Shown here one piece after another: positions 8,984-18,197 of a stretch of DNA of 64,000 bases (positions are counted from its first letter, which is position 1; each line of letters opens with the position of its first letter). The stretch lies in assembly GCF_002933395.1 (NCBI RefSeq), contig NZ_PKFN01000009.1, forward strand, positions 124,001 to 188,000. Reading direction: 5' to 3'. Below the pieces are notes generated by a model, which did not search any database, was not told the origin of the DNA, and saw only the letters and a list, made by a program, of their open reading frames with translations. This stretch comes from Yoonia maritima. GTDB taxonomy: Bacteria; Pseudomonadota; Alphaproteobacteria; Rhodobacterales; Rhodobacteraceae. The translations under genes were made by a program, and so were the position numbers.

Positions 8984-9508
8984 ATGAATATGATGACAAA
9001 AGCGACGATGCTGCTTTTGGTATTGGGCACAGCGGCCTGTACCAATCCAGACCGTCTTGGTGGTGCTGCTGGCGCAGGCGGTGCCGGTGCGGGGGCCGGC
9101 GTTGATGGCGGACTTGCTGGATCGGCAAGTGATCCGACCAGCCCTGCGTATTTTAGCCAAGCCATCGGCGATCGCGTGTTGTTTGCTGTGGATACATCGA
9201 CCCTCACACCCGAAGGGCAGCGCATTTTGGACGGTCAAGTTCAATGGCTGTTGACCAACGCAGATTATCGCGCCGTTGTCGAAGGCCATGCCGACGAGCA
9301 AGGCACGCGCGAATATAACCTTGCGCTTGGTGCGCGGCGTGCAAACGCAGTGCGCGAATACCTTGTGTCGCGTGGCGTGCCGTCATCCCGGCTTGAGGTG
9401 ATCAGCTATGGTAAACTCCGTCCAATCGAAGTTTGCTCGAACGAGGCATGTTATGCCAAAAACCGTCGTGCGGTTACCGTTCTCTCTTTCTCGTCTATGA
9501 CTAGCTAA
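8984..9508 (+). CDS. pal: Peptidoglycan-associated lipoprotein Pal
   Basis: A 174-residue outer-membrane lipoprotein. The signal peptide ends in the lipobox LGTAAC with the lipidated Cys19. A very Gly/Ala-rich linker (about residues 26-47) follows, then an OmpA-like peptidoglycan-binding domain with the motif EGHADEQGTREYNLALGARR and a conserved C-terminal NRRAVTV. Pal tethers the outer membrane to the cell wall and is the terminal partner of TolB. Its place between tolB and cpoB matches the standard operon. Confidence 0.97.
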   Translation: MNMMTKATMLLLVLGTAACTNPDRLGGAAGAGGAGAGAGVDGGLAGSASDPTSPAYFSQAIGDRVLFAVDTSTLTPEGQRILDGQVQWLLTNADYRAVVEGHADEQGTREYNLALGARRANAVREYLVSRGVPSSRLEVISYGKLRPIEVCSNEACYAKNRRAVTVLSFSSMTS

Positions 9509-9528
9509 TCCAGACCTAAGGACCTTTC

Positions 9529-10347
9529 ATGTTGCACCGTATCGTTGTTGTCTGCGCGCTTTTGTTCTCACCTATCCCTGCCTTCGCGCAGGAAGAGACG
9601 CTTGCGGATATACGACAACAATTGACTGCTCTTTACGTCGATGTGCAGCGATTGCATCGTGAATTGTCCACAACAGGGGGGCTGAATTCTGGGATCGTGG
9701 GGAACACACCGCTGGACCGACTTAATGCGATCGAGGCTGAGTTGCAGCGTTTGACCTCTAAGACGGAACAGCTAGAGTTTCGCGTGAACCGGATCACCGT
9801 TGATGGCACCAATCGGGTTGGTGATCTCGAATTCCGCCTGTGCGAGTTGGAAACCAATTGTGACATTGGCCAACTGGGCGATACGCCAAGTTTGGGCGGT
9901 GTTGATAACGGGGCTGACGTCCCCGCACCAAACCTGCCCCCCGCCACGGGCGGGCCTGCTTTGGCTATAGGCGAACAAACTGACTTTCAGCGAGCGCAGG
10001 AGGCGCTCGCGAACCGTGACTTTCGCAGCGCCGTGGACCAGTTTGAGACCTTTGGCACGACCTACCCGGGAAGCCCACTAGCACCAGAAGCCAACTATCT
10101 GCGCGGCGAGGCGTTAGAGGGGCTTGAAAAGCCAACCGAAGCTGCGCGCGCATATCTTGAAGCATTTTCAGGCGACCCTGACGGACCGCAGGCTGCACAT
10201 GCGCTTTATAAATTGGGCGCATCACTTGGCGCGATAGGCCAAACGCAGGACGCATGTCTGACACTGGCAGAAGTGAACGTTCGCTTTCCTGGTGATCCTG
10301 CTGTCAGTGACGCACAATTTGCGATGCAGAATTTGGGATGCCAGTAG
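9529..10347 (+). CDS. cpoB: Cell division coordinator CpoB (YbgF)
   Basis: A 272-residue periplasmic protein. The signal peptide ends at about AFAQ (residue 21). An N-terminal coiled coil follows (about residues 25-110, heptad-like LADIRQQLTALYVDVQRL and later LNAIEAELQRL), then a Pro/Gly linker and C-terminal TPR repeats (about 150-272: FQRAQEALANRDFRSAVDQF, then SPLAPEANYLRGEAL). CpoB modulates peptidoglycan synthesis by PBP1B in step with Tol-mediated constriction. It is the last gene of the tol-pal set and overlaps tilS by 10 bases, so translation is probably coupled. Confidence 0.94.
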   Translation: MLHRIVVVCALLFSPIPAFAQEETLADIRQQLTALYVDVQRLHRELSTTGGLNSGIVGNTPLDRLNAIEAELQRLTSKTEQLEFRVNRITVDGTNRVGDLEFRLCELETNCDIGQLGDTPSLGGVDNGADVPAPNLPPATGGPALAIGEQTDFQRAQEALANRDFRSAVDQFETFGTTYPGSPLAPEANYLRGEALEGLEKPTEAARAYLEAFSGDPDGPQAAHALYKLGASLGAIGQTQDACLTLAEVNVRFPGDPAVSDAQFAMQNLGCQ

Positions 10348-11597
10348 CGGATAAGCAATCTGGCCTGCTAGATCAATTTGGACAAGCCTTTGAACGCCAT
10401 ATCACGGCGGTACCTAATGGTTTGATTGGACTTGCGGTGTCCGGTGGCGGCGATTCGGTTGCGATGATGCACATGGCCGCGCGGATGATTGACCCGACAC
10501 GGTTACGTGTGGTGTCCGTTAACCATGGCCTTCGTGCGGAAGCTGTTGCTGAACTTGCACAGGTCAGCGCGCAGGCCAGCCGATTGTGCATTCCACATGT
10601 AGTTTTGGATTGGACCTGGGACAGAACCGGTAATCTACAGGCGGCTGCGCGTGACGGGCGCTGGCAATTGATGCGAAACTGGGCGGTTGAGACCGGAGTA
10701 GGCGCGCTTTGTCTGGGGCATACCGAAGACGATCAGATCGAGACGCTATTGCTTCGGCTTGCACGTGGTTCGGGGGTTGATGGGTTGATCGCGATGTCGG
10801 GTTTGGACCAGCGCGATGGCATGACTGTTTTGCGCCCCTTGCTCGGGATATCACGCGATGCCTTGCGCGAATGGCTTGTTTCACAAGCAATCCAATGGAG
10901 CGATGACCCAAGCAACGACGATGCGCGGTTTGACCGTGTTCGGGCCCGTCAAATGTATGCGCAGCTTGAAACTCTTGGGCTCACGCGCAAGCGGTTACTG
11001 CAAACGGCAGATCATATGCGGGCAGCGCAGCGGTCGCTTCAACAAGCAGCACATGAGTTTGCGCAAACTTACGTTACGCAGGATTTGGGTGATTTGGTGT
11101 TTGCACCAGAAGCCCTAGATCTCCAAACCGAAGACCTGCCGCGTCGCGTCATGGCCGAAGCATTCTCGTGGATGGCAACCAAAACGTATCGGCCGCGATT
11201 CGAAAATATGCTGGCACGGGTCGCACAGGTACGGAACGGTAAACAGGCGACTTTGGGCGGATGCATCATGCTGCCGTTGTCTGATGGTGGAATGCGCCTT
11301 GTGCGCGAAGCGTCAGCGACCGCCAGTTCTTTGGCTGGTCGCGGTGAGTTTTGGGATAAACGATGGCGTATAGAAGGGCCTATGCGCGACAACTTGCGCT
11401 TTCAGGCGCTTGGTGACGGGCTGAATGCTTGCAAAGATTGGCGGCAAACGGGTGTTTTGCGGCTGTCGCTATTGGCATCTCCGTCGGTTTGGCACGAAGA
11501 CACGTTAATTGCCGCGCCTTTAGCCGGGCTTTGCAATGGTTGGACCGCACAGATTGCCGCGGATTTCCATTCTAGAGCGTTTGGCATTGAAGATTAA
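10338..11597 (+). CDS. tilS: tRNA(Ile)-lysidine synthase TilS
   Basis: A 419-residue N-type ATP pyrophosphatase. The P-loop SGGGDS is at residues 35-40. LRVVSVNHGLR and LCLGHTEDDQIETLLLRLARGSG are the substrate-binding and ATP-binding segments typical of TilS. The enzyme converts C34 of the AUA-reading tRNA-Ile to lysidine, which is essential for decoding. Its ATG lies inside the 3' end of cpoB, a 10-base overlap. ftsH follows after 77 bases, a gene order found widely in bacteria. Confidence 0.95.
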   Translation: MPVADKQSGLLDQFGQAFERHITAVPNGLIGLAVSGGGDSVAMMHMAARMIDPTRLRVVSVNHGLRAEAVAELAQVSAQASRLCIPHVVLDWTWDRTGNLQAAARDGRWQLMRNWAVETGVGALCLGHTEDDQIETLLLRLARGSGVDGLIAMSGLDQRDGMTVLRPLLGISRDALREWLVSQAIQWSDDPSNDDARFDRVRARQMYAQLETLGLTRKRLLQTADHMRAAQRSLQQAAHEFAQTYVTQDLGDLVFAPEALDLQTEDLPRRVMAEAFSWMATKTYRPRFENMLARVAQVRNGKQATLGGCIMLPLSDGGMRLVREASATASSLAGRGEFWDKRWRIEGPMRDNLRFQALGDGLNACKDWRQTGVLRLSLLASPSVWHEDTLIAAPLAGLCNGWTAQIAADFHSRAFGIED

Positions 11598-11674
11598 GGT
11601 TTAGCCTCTATTTTAGATGAAACGCTTGAACGCGACTCTGTCGCATTCATTCCCCGATTTCAAAGGAGCTCCCC

Positions 11675-13591
11675 TTGGGCAACGCGCGAAATATGGTCTT
11701 TTGGATCGTCTTGTTTTTGATGGTTCTTGGACTTTTCCAAATCTTCAGCGGTACACCGTCCGCTACACGTGGCAATAATCAAAACTATACGCAGTTCGTA
11801 GAATCTGTTGAGGCTGGTCAAGTAACGGAAGTCACGATTGACGGCGAAAGCGTACGTTACGTTGTTGGCGGAACTACTTTTACGACAATCAAGCCTGAAG
11901 ACGCTGAAATCACGAACCTTCTGGTCGATGCTGACGTTCCTGTTACGGCGATTAGCCAAGAAACGTCGCTGTTCCAGTCGTTCTTGATTAGCTTGCTTCC
12001 ATTTGTGCTGCTGATTGGTGTTTGGATTTATTTCATGAACCGCATGCAGGGCGGTGGCAAAGGTGGCGCGATGGGCTTTGGCAAATCAAAAGCCAAGCTG
12101 CTGACCGAAAAGAATGGCCGCGTCACATTTGATGACGTTGCGGGCATTGATGAAGCCAAAGAAGAACTGGAAGAAATCGTAGAATTCTTGCGTAACCCGC
12201 AAAAATTTAGCCGTCTTGGCGGTAAAATTCCAAAAGGTGCGTTGCTTGTTGGTCCTCCGGGTACTGGTAAAACGCTTTTGGCGCGTGCGATTGCCGGCGA
12301 AGCGGGTGTGCCATTCTTTACAATCTCAGGTTCTGATTTTGTTGAAATGTTTGTTGGTGTTGGTGCGTCGCGCGTGCGCGACATGTTCGAACAGGCGAAA
12401 AAGAACGCACCTTGTATCGTGTTCATCGATGAGATCGACGCCGTAGGCCGTGCACGTGGCGCTGGCCATGGTGGTGGTAACGACGAGCGCGAACAGACAT
12501 TGAACCAGCTGCTGGTTGAAATGGACGGTTTCGAAGCGAACGAAGGTGTGATCATCGTTGCGGCGACGAACCGTCGCGATGTTCTTGACCCCGCGCTTCT
12601 GCGTCCGGGTCGTTTTGACCGTCAGGTCACCGTTCCAAACCCAGATATCAAAGGCCGCGAGAAGATTCTGGGTGTGCACGCACGCAAAATCCCATTGGGC
12701 CCAGATGTCGATCTGCGGATTATCGCACGTGGTTCACCGGGCTTTTCCGGTGCTGACCTCGCGAACCTCGTGAACGAAGCTGCGTTGATGGCTGCACGTG
12801 TTGGTCGCCGGTTTGTGACGATGGTCGATTTCGAATCTGCCAAAGATAAGGTCATGATGGGTGCAGAGCGCCGTTCGATGGTCATGACCGCCGAGCAGAA
12901 AGAAATGACCGCGTATCACGAGGCTGGCCACGCGATTGTGGGGATTAGCCTGCCTAAATGTGACCCGGTCTATAAGGCAACGATTATCCCGCGCGGTGGT
13001 GCGTTGGGCATGGTGATGAGCCTGCCTGAAATGGACCGACTGAACATGTTCAAGGACGAATGCCACCAGCGTTTGGCCATGACCATGGCGGGCAAAGCGG
13101 CTGAAATCATCAAATATGGTGAAGATCAGGTCAGCAACGGTCCTGCAGGCGATATCCAACAGGCCAGCCAATTAGCCCGTGCGATGGTTCTGCGTTGGGG
13201 GATGTCGGACAAAATCGGCAACATTGATTACGCTGAAGCACACGAAGGCTATCAGGGTAACACTGCTGGTCTGTCTGTGTCTGCACATACGAAAGAACTG
13301 ATCGAAGAAGAGGTTCGTAAGTTCATTCAAGACGGCTATGACCGCGCCCGCGAAATCATCATTGAGAAAAATGACGAGTTCGAACGCCTAGCCCAAGGTC
13401 TGTTGGAATACGAAACGCTGACAGGCGCAGAGATTAAGCGCGTGATGGCGGGTGATCCACCCCATACCGATGATGAGGATGGTGGTGATGCGGCGAAAAC
13501 GGATACGTCATCAGTGACGGCTATTCCAAAAACAAAGCCGAAAAAGCCGCCGACCCCAGAAGGCGGGCTAGAGCCCGAACCAACAACATAA
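11675..13591 (+). CDS. ftsH: ATP-dependent zinc metalloprotease FtsH
   Basis: A 638-residue membrane-anchored AAA+ protease. There are two transmembrane helices (about residues 7-24 and 102-120), Walker A GPPGTGKT (193-200), Walker [12 protein letters not shown], the second region of homology near [19 protein letters not shown], and the zinc site HEAGH (415-419). The C-terminal tail is Lys/Pro/Asp-rich. FtsH degrades misassembled membrane proteins and short-lived regulators. The start appears to be TTG at 11675, because AAGGAG (11663-11668) is placed ideally for it and MGNARN is the typical N-terminus. The next ATG, at 11693, would cut into the first helix. A strong terminator follows. Confidence 0.97.
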   Translation: MGNARNMVFWIVLFLMVLGLFQIFSGTPSATRGNNQNYTQFVESVEAGQVTEVTIDGESVRYVVGGTTFTTIKPEDAEITNLLVDADVPVTAISQETSLFQSFLISLLPFVLLIGVWIYFMNRMQGGGKGGAMGFGKSKAKLLTEKNGRVTFDDVAGIDEAKEELEEIVEFLRNPQKFSRLGGKIPKGALLVGPPGTGKTLLARAIAGEAGVPFFTISGSDFVEMFVGVGASRVRDMFEQAKKNAPCIVFIDEIDAVGRARGAGHGGGNDEREQTLNQLLVEMDGFEANEGVIIVAATNRRDVLDPALLRPGRFDRQVTVPNPDIKGREKILGVHARKIPLGPDVDLRIIARGSPGFSGADLANLVNEAALMAARVGRRFVTMVDFESAKDKVMMGAERRSMVMTAEQKEMTAYHEAGHAIVGISLPKCDPVYKATIIPRGGALGMVMSLPEMDRLNMFKDECHQRLAMTMAGKAAEIIKYGEDQVSNGPAGDIQQASQLARAMVLRWGMSDKIGNIDYAEAHEGYQGNTAGLSVSAHTKELIEEEVRKFIQDGYDRAREIIIEKNDEFERLAQGLLEYETLTGAEIKRVMAGDPPHTDDEDGGDAAKTDTSSVTAIPKTKPKKPPTPEGGLEPEPTT

Positions 13592-13598
13592 ACTGATC

Positions 13599-13629
13599 AA
13601 ACGCCGCCCAATCACTGGGCGGCGTTTTT
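13599..13629 (+). terminator. Intrinsic terminator after ftsH
   Basis: ACGCCGCCCA (13601-13610) and TGGGCGGCGT (13616-13625) form a 10-bp stem, extended by AA/TT at the base and followed by TTTTTG. It closes the long ruv-tol-tilS-ftsH direction of transcription. Confidence 0.92.
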
Positions 13630-13717
13630 GCTTGATACCTCATTTCACAAATGATGAATTGCGAACGACTGTTCTGGCGGTTTACGCCTGCTGTTAAGCA
13701 AACATGAAAGGTTCACG

Positions 13718-14296
13718 ATGCCCGCGCTGAAACCCACCGAAATCACTGGCGAAGTTGTTTGGATCGGGCATGTGCCTGATCGTGATGCATCGCTAAAGTC
13801 CTCTGGCCAAACTGAAGCAGAGCTAACATTTGCAGGTATTCCCGGAGAAGAACACGGCGGGCTGACACGCCCGTCCTGTTCGCGTGTCGTGAGCCAGCAT
13901 CCGCGTGGGACAGAGATTCGGAACGTTCGCCAGTTGTCTGTTATTTCGACCGAAGAACTGGCCGAGATCGCGGCAGAGATTGGCTTGGATAATCTAGAAC
14001 CTGCCTATGTTGGGGCATCTTTGGTAGTGAAGGGCATCCCTGATTTCACGCATTTACCACCGTCTTCGCGCCTGCAGTTCCCAGACGGGTCTGTAATCGT
14101 CGTGGATATGGAAAACCGTCCGTGCAATTTGCCTGCCAAGGTGATCGAAAACGACTTTCCAGGGGCAGGGCGCAAATTTAAAGCTGCCGCTGAGAATAAA
14201 CGCGGCGTGACAGCGTGGGTCGAACGTGAAGGTCGGATAAAAGTTGGCGATACCGTACGCCTGCATGTGCCAGACCAACGCGCATGGCAGCCATAG
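13718..14296 (+). CDS. MOSC domain-containing protein
   Basis: A 192-residue stand-alone MOSC domain (molybdenum cofactor sulfurase C-terminal-like). The signature cysteine is in ENRPCNLPAKVI. The N-terminal strand pattern (GEVVWIGHVPDRDASL) and the Gly-rich segment GIPGEEHGGLTRPS fit the family. MOSC proteins bind Moco or transfer sulfur in detoxification and N-hydroxylated compound reduction, but the specific substrate here is unknown. It stands alone, with its own upstream gap after the ftsH terminator. modABC lies far away in this window (58781-61274), so no direct link can be claimed. Confidence 0.88.
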   Translation: MPALKPTEITGEVVWIGHVPDRDASLKSSGQTEAELTFAGIPGEEHGGLTRPSCSRVVSQHPRGTEIRNVRQLSVISTEELAEIAAEIGLDNLEPAYVGASLVVKGIPDFTHLPPSSRLQFPDGSVIVVDMENRPCNLPAKVIENDFPGAGRKFKAAAENKRGVTAWVEREGRIKVGDTVRLHVPDQRAWQP

Positions 14297-14481
14297 GTTT
14301 CTGATCCGAAACTAACGGCTATCGGCTGGCGTTTCTGGCTACTTATGCGTCGAATACCGGCATTGCGCCACTTGATCGCGGCTTAATTTCAAGATGAATA
14401 CGCAAGGTATTTGCGCCTCACCGCATTTGGCGGTAGGGCTGCGCTGCCTGCACACGCAACCATTGCCGGGAAGACGATAGA

Positions 14482-15375
14482 ATGACAGCAACTGTAATCG
14501 ATGGAAAAGCCTTTGCCGCCACTGTACGCGGGAAAGTGGCCGAACATGTAACCCGGTTGAAAGAGGTCCATGGGATCACCCCCGGATTGGCAGTGGTACT
14601 GGTCGGTGAAGATCCCGCGAGCCAAGTCTACGTGCGGTCAAAGGGTAAGATGACAGCCGAAGTCGGCATGAACAGCTATGAACACAAGCTGGACGTCGAC
14701 ACATCAGAAGAGGCGCTTTTGGCGCTGATTGATCAGCTGAACAATGATCCTGCGGTTCATGGTATTCTGGTCCAACTACCGTTGCCTGATCATCTGGACA
14801 GCGATCTGGTGATCAACAGTATCGACCCAGCTAAAGATGTTGATGGTTTCCATATCTCGAACGTGGGACTGCTGGGCACTGGACAGAAAAGCATGGTGCC
14901 ATGCACCCCGCTGGGATGTCTAATGATGCTGCGCGATCACCTTGGATCTTTGTCTGGCCTGAATGCCGTTGTGGTTGGCCGGTCCAACATCGTGGGCAAA
15001 CCGATGGCGCAACTGCTGTTGGGCGATAGCTGTACGGTTACGATTGCGCATAGTCGCACCAAAGATCTGCCCGCTGTTGTGCGTCAGGCTGATATCGTAG
15101 TTGCTGCGGTTGGACGCCCACAAATGATTCCCGGTGACTGGATCAAACCCGGCGCCACAGTGATTGATGTAGGTATCAACCGGATCGAAAAGCCGGAAGG
15201 CGGGACGCGTCTGGTCGGTGACGTTGATTATGACAGCTGTGCAGCTGTGGCAGGCGCGATTACCCCTGTGCCTGGTGGCGTTGGCCCGATGACGATTGCC
15301 TGTTTGCTGGCCAATACGGTGACCGCATGTAGCCGTGCCAATGGGCTTAAGGAGCCTGAAGGGCTAACCGCCTAA
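14482..15375 (+). CDS. folD: Bifunctional methylenetetrahydrofolate dehydrogenase / cyclohydrolase FolD
   Basis: A 297-residue enzyme of normal length. FolD interconverts 5,10-methylene-, methenyl- and 10-formyl-tetrahydrofolate using NADP. Key motifs are the VYVRSKGKM segment with the catalytic Lys, [14 protein letters not shown], the cofactor-binding [16 protein letters not shown], and the C-terminal signature [16 protein letters not shown]. The start follows a GGGAAGACGATAG ribosome binding site. The 185-base gap upstream holds only small hairpins. The gene ends next to a palindromic repeat (15384-15408) shared with its convergent neighbour. Confidence 0.97.
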   Translation: MTATVIDGKAFAATVRGKVAEHVTRLKEVHGITPGLAVVLVGEDPASQVYVRSKGKMTAEVGMNSYEHKLDVDTSEEALLALIDQLNNDPAVHGILVQLPLPDHLDSDLVINSIDPAKDVDGFHISNVGLLGTGQKSMVPCTPLGCLMMLRDHLGSLSGLNAVVVGRSNIVGKPMAQLLLGDSCTVTIAHSRTKDLPAVVRQADIVVAAVGRPQMIPGDWIKPGATVIDVGINRIEKPEGGTRLVGDVDYDSCAAVAGAITPVPGGVGPMTIACLLANTVTACSRANGLKEPEGLTA

Positions 15376-15383
15376 TCATCGGC

Positions 15384-15408
15384 GGGTGGATTAAAATCCA
15401 CCCTACGG
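15384..15408. repeat. Palindromic intergenic repeat, copy 1
   Basis: GGGTGGATT (15384-15392) and AATCCACCC (15395-15403) are perfect inverted arms around AA, followed by TACGG. The same design recurs at 37675-37734 (twice) and 40373-40394. The repeat lies between convergent folD and the dehydrogenase gene and supplies the latter's stop codon. Confidence 0.8.
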
Positions 15409-16188
15409 TTTGGGCCGCGGTTTTAGCTGGCGGATTGTCGTTTGAACCGCTTCGGGTAGGGCTGTGTTCATATCAGGTGCGATATCAAGGGCGGCACCCA
15501 CGTCTTTGGCCAATATGCCGATGCTGTTGTCATCGCTGAACCCGTCACGCGCGAATTCAATCTCGTCAAATCCAGAGGCAAGCCAGTTTTGGCCTGATGC
15601 CGTTCCGATGAGCGCCAGCAGCTTTTGCTCGTCCACTCCCTGTGTATCGCCCCAGTCCAAGACAAGCCGCGTCATGGCTGTATGAGAGGCCGCCAGAAGG
15701 TTGTTCAGCACCTTGCCTGTCATCCCTGCGCCATAGTCGCCCATGTGATGGATTTCTTGGCCCATGGCCTGTAGCAGTGACATGATCCGGGTAGGGTCAC
15801 CGCCGACCATGAATGTGAGTGTACCAGCCTGAGCGCGGACCTGCGCGCCGGACATGGGCGCATCGATCAACGTGATCCGATCCGGAATGCGGTGCCGAAG
15901 TGATTTGACGTAATTTGGTGATAGCGTGGAACTGATGACAATGGTCTTAAGGGCCTTTGCTTGGCGGACCACAGACTGATCGTCAAACAGCAATGCATCC
16001 GTCTCGGCCGCATCACGCACGACGGTAATCAAGGTCGTAAGGCCATCGCAAAAGGCATCTATATCTGTGCCAACCCCAGCATCAGGGCAGGGGTCAAAAC
16101 CGCGCGCATTGAACCCAGTTTTTTGTAGGCTTTTCAGCATGGGGCCACCCATGCGGCCACACCCGGCAACCCCAATTACATCTGTCAT
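15403..16188 (-). CDS. NAD(P)-dependent beta-hydroxyacid dehydrogenase (3-hydroxyisobutyrate dehydrogenase family)
   Basis: A 261-residue protein. The N-terminal Rossmann motif is VAGCGRMGGPM, with Gly-x-Gly-x-x-Gly spacing. The substrate-site DAPMSGAQVRAQAGTL segment and the catalytic-lysine helix GAGMTGKVLNNLL follow, then an all-helical C-terminal domain. The family oxidises beta-hydroxyacids such as 3-hydroxyisobutyrate, tartronate semialdehyde or 6-phosphogluconate-like substrates. The substrate here cannot be told from sequence alone. The start is supported by a GGGGGATAAA ribosome binding site. The TAG stop is contributed by the CCCTACGG end of the palindromic repeat at 15384-15408. 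Confidence 0.9.
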   Translation of the reverse strand: MTDVIGVAGCGRMGGPMLKSLQKTGFNARGFDPCPDAGVGTDIDAFCDGLTTLITVVRDAAETDALLFDDQSVVRQAKALKTIVISSTLSPNYVKSLRHRIPDRITLIDAPMSGAQVRAQAGTLTFMVGGDPTRIMSLLQAMGQEIHHMGDYGAGMTGKVLNNLLAASHTAMTRLVLDWGDTQGVDEQKLLALIGTASGQNWLASGFDEIEFARDGFSDDNSIGILAKDVGAALDIAPDMNTALPEAVQTTIRQLKPRPKP

Positions 16189-16202
16189 TTTATCCCCCCA
16201 AA

Positions 16203-16232
16203 GAAAAAGACTTCCCTTTTGTTAAAGGGAAG
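16203..16232 (-). terminator. Intrinsic terminator of the AAA+ ATPase gene
   Basis: CTTCCCTTT (16211-16219) and AAAGGGAAG (16224-16232) form a perfect 9-bp stem with a 4-base loop. On the minus strand the stem is followed by a T-rich run (TCTTTTTCTTT), as expected for termination of the gene ending at 16260. Confidence 0.85.
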
Positions 16233-16259
16233 CCAGTTGCTTGGGAATTAAAAATGCTA

Positions 16260-17570
16260 CTAGTGAACGATGTCTTCTTCCTTAACGAACATGTTCGCCC
16301 ATGCGCGATCAATCAATTCGGGTGTCATCTGGTTAGGGATGCCTTCGAATTCACAGATGGAAATCATCTGGTCGATCAGGAAAATAGGTTGATAGTTAGC
16401 GTATAGATTATCGATTTCAGGGTAGCGTACGTTCAGCAGGTGAACGAGCGTATCTTCATCCAGCGGCATTTTGCGTTTACGCGCGACCATCGCAAAGATC
16501 TTAAGAAAGTCTTCTTGGTTCGGGCCGTCAATTTTGATCTTGTAGAAGATACGACGCAAAGCCGCTTTATCGAAGATCGCGTTCGGGTGGAAGTTGGTGG
16601 AGAAGATGACAAGCGTGTCGAATGGTACTTCGAACTTTTCACCTGATTGCAGGGCCAGAATATCTTTGTTTTCTTCGAGCGGAACAATCCAACGGTTCAC
16701 AAGTGTCTGTGGTGGTTCGGCCTGACGCCCAAGGTCATCCACGATGAAAATCCCGCCGGTGGACTTAAGCTGCAAAGGCGCTTGGTAAGTTCGGGCTGTT
16801 GGGTTGTAGACAAGGTCGAGCATCGACAGCGACAGTTCACCGCCGGTAATAACTGTTGGACGTTCACAGCGCACATATCGGGTATCAAAGCGGCCAGAGG
16901 TCCGGCGCAGACTGTTTGGGTCGTCTATGTCATCTTCAGCAGCAGAGTGAACGATTGGGTCGTAAACCGTGATCACCTGACCTGAATATTCGATCGCACG
17001 CGGGACATAGATTTTGTCACCCAACGCATCGCGAATACCGTTCGAGATCGAAGATTTACCGTTGCCTGGAGGCCCGTACATCAGAATAGAACGGCCTGCG
17101 CTGACCGCTGGACCAAGGTTGGACAAAAGATCGGGTGGAAGCACAAGATGCCCCATCGCCGTCGAAAGCTGGTCGCGTGTGATTTGAATGTTGCGGATGG
17201 ATTGGCGCTGAATTTGCTCGCGATAAATATCCAGCGGCACAGGCATGGCACCATAATATTCGGACTGGCTTAGCGCATCAAGCGCACGCGCACGTCCCGC
17301 ATCAGTGAGCTGATAGCCCATTTCGTTGCCGCTGTTGGCATTCAATGTACCTGTCGCTTCAAGAAGCAATTGGCCGCGGGCCATATCGACCAGCTCTTGT
17401 GTGACTGGCACAGGCAAACAAATTGCCCGGCTTAGCAGGGAAACTTGGTCAAGGTTCATACGGAACATTGTTTTCAGCAAGATATCCCGCATCATCGACA
17501 TGGGGAGCAGCATACCGTCAAGGCTGCGCGGTGCCGGGGGGGCCATTACGCTAGAGGATTGCACGTTCAT
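16260..17570 (-). CDS. AAA+ ATPase with N-terminal winged-helix-like region, adjoining the tad locus
   Basis: A 436-residue protein started at ATG 17570; an upstream in-frame ATG at 17669 adds residues of no family character. The N-terminal ~120 residues look like a winged helix (LLSRAICLPVPVTQELVDMA, wing GYQLTDAGRARALDAL). The AAA+ core has Walker A GPPGNGKS (166-173), Walker B GGIFIVDDLG, a sensor-1-like VIFSTNFHP and an arginine-rich AALRRIFYKI segment. The C-terminus is helical. It is not one of the canonical Tad ATPases. It is transcribed in the same direction as, and 135 bases downstream of, the prepilin peptidase gene, with its own terminator. A role in pilus assembly or its control is inferred from position only. 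Confidence 0.85.
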   Translation of the reverse strand: MNVQSSSVMAPPAPRSLDGMLLPMSMMRDILLKTMFRMNLDQVSLLSRAICLPVPVTQELVDMARGQLLLEATGTLNANSGNEMGYQLTDAGRARALDALSQSEYYGAMPVPLDIYREQIQRQSIRNIQITRDQLSTAMGHLVLPPDLLSNLGPAVSAGRSILMYGPPGNGKSSISNGIRDALGDKIYVPRAIEYSGQVITVYDPIVHSAAEDDIDDPNSLRRTSGRFDTRYVRCERPTVITGGELSLSMLDLVYNPTARTYQAPLQLKSTGGIFIVDDLGRQAEPPQTLVNRWIVPLEENKDILALQSGEKFEVPFDTLVIFSTNFHPNAIFDKAALRRIFYKIKIDGPNQEDFLKIFAMVARKRKMPLDEDTLVHLLNVRYPEIDNLYANYQPIFLIDQMISICEFEGIPNQMTPELIDRAWANMFVKEEDIVH

Positions 17571-17705
17571 TTCTTTCTGGCCTATCGCAAAAAATTTAGG
17601 GTCCGCACATAAATGCGATTTTGTATCAACAAGATTGCAGCCTATTGTGGCGAAATAGTGAACAAACATGTGCCTGTAAAAGGCATTGCGCGGTGCACAA
17701 TTAAG

Positions 17706-18194
17706 TTAGCGAAAAATTGCTACAACTAATAAATAACACAAAAGGGTGCCGCTAAGGGCAAGACCTTTTGGGAATTTGGACTTTTCCCAGCTTATCCAAT
17801 TCGGGGCAATTTTTCGTAGGGGGCTGTGTTTTACCACCCTATGGGTAATCAGGGCTGCAATGAGACACGATGCATAGATAAGCATAATGTCCCGAAGATC
17901 AGCGACCGATAGCATAGGTGACGCTGCCGCCATAAATTTAACGTCGCCGCCGCCTATGACGCCAGACATCCAAAATAGAATACCAACGGCAAGCACGACA
18001 ACAAAGTGCGTCCAATGCCACAGATAAAGATCGAAAGGTAACGCAAAAATCCCCAAAATAGCGTAGCTGAGCAAAAGCACGCCGGACGCAAGATTTGGGA
18101 TTTTCATGACGCGCATATCATTCCATGCGACGAATATCGCGATTGGAATGACTGCTGGCAAAAACCAAAGCGCGGCGTAAGCGGTTAGTCCCAT
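17706..18194 (-). CDS. cpaA: Prepilin peptidase CpaA / TadV
   Basis: A 162-residue polytopic membrane aspartyl protease of the A24 family. The two catalytic aspartates are Asp26 (AWNDMRVMKIPN) and Asp84 in the GGGD motif (GGGDVKFMAA, the GxGD consensus). Several hydrophobic helices surround them. There is no N-methyltransferase domain, as usual for the short Tad-type peptidases. It should cleave the leader peptides of the Flp pilins encoded at 27887-28069 and 28290-28469. It is 3 bases downstream of the TPR lipoprotein gene, so it is probably the last gene of the tadZABCD transcript. Confidence 0.92.
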   Translation of the reverse strand: MGLTAYAALWFLPAVIPIAIFVAWNDMRVMKIPNLASGVLLLSYAILGIFALPFDLYLWHWTHFVVVLAVGILFWMSGVIGGGDVKFMAAASPMLSVADLRDIMLIYASCLIAALITHRVVKHSPLRKIAPNWISWEKSKFPKGLALSGTLLCYLLVVAIFR

Positions 18195-18197
18195 GCT

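Noticed and set aside
11625..11660. A heat-shock (RpoH) promoter before ftsH: CTTGAA at 11625-11630 and CCCCGATTT at 11652-11660
   Set aside because: The spacing is 21 bases, longer than the 13-17 expected for sigma-32 boxes, so I do not call it.
14297..14481. A folate- or SAM-type riboswitch upstream of folD
   Set aside because: Only short unrelated hairpins are visible. I could not match any conserved riboswitch core by eye. A covariance-model scan would settle it.
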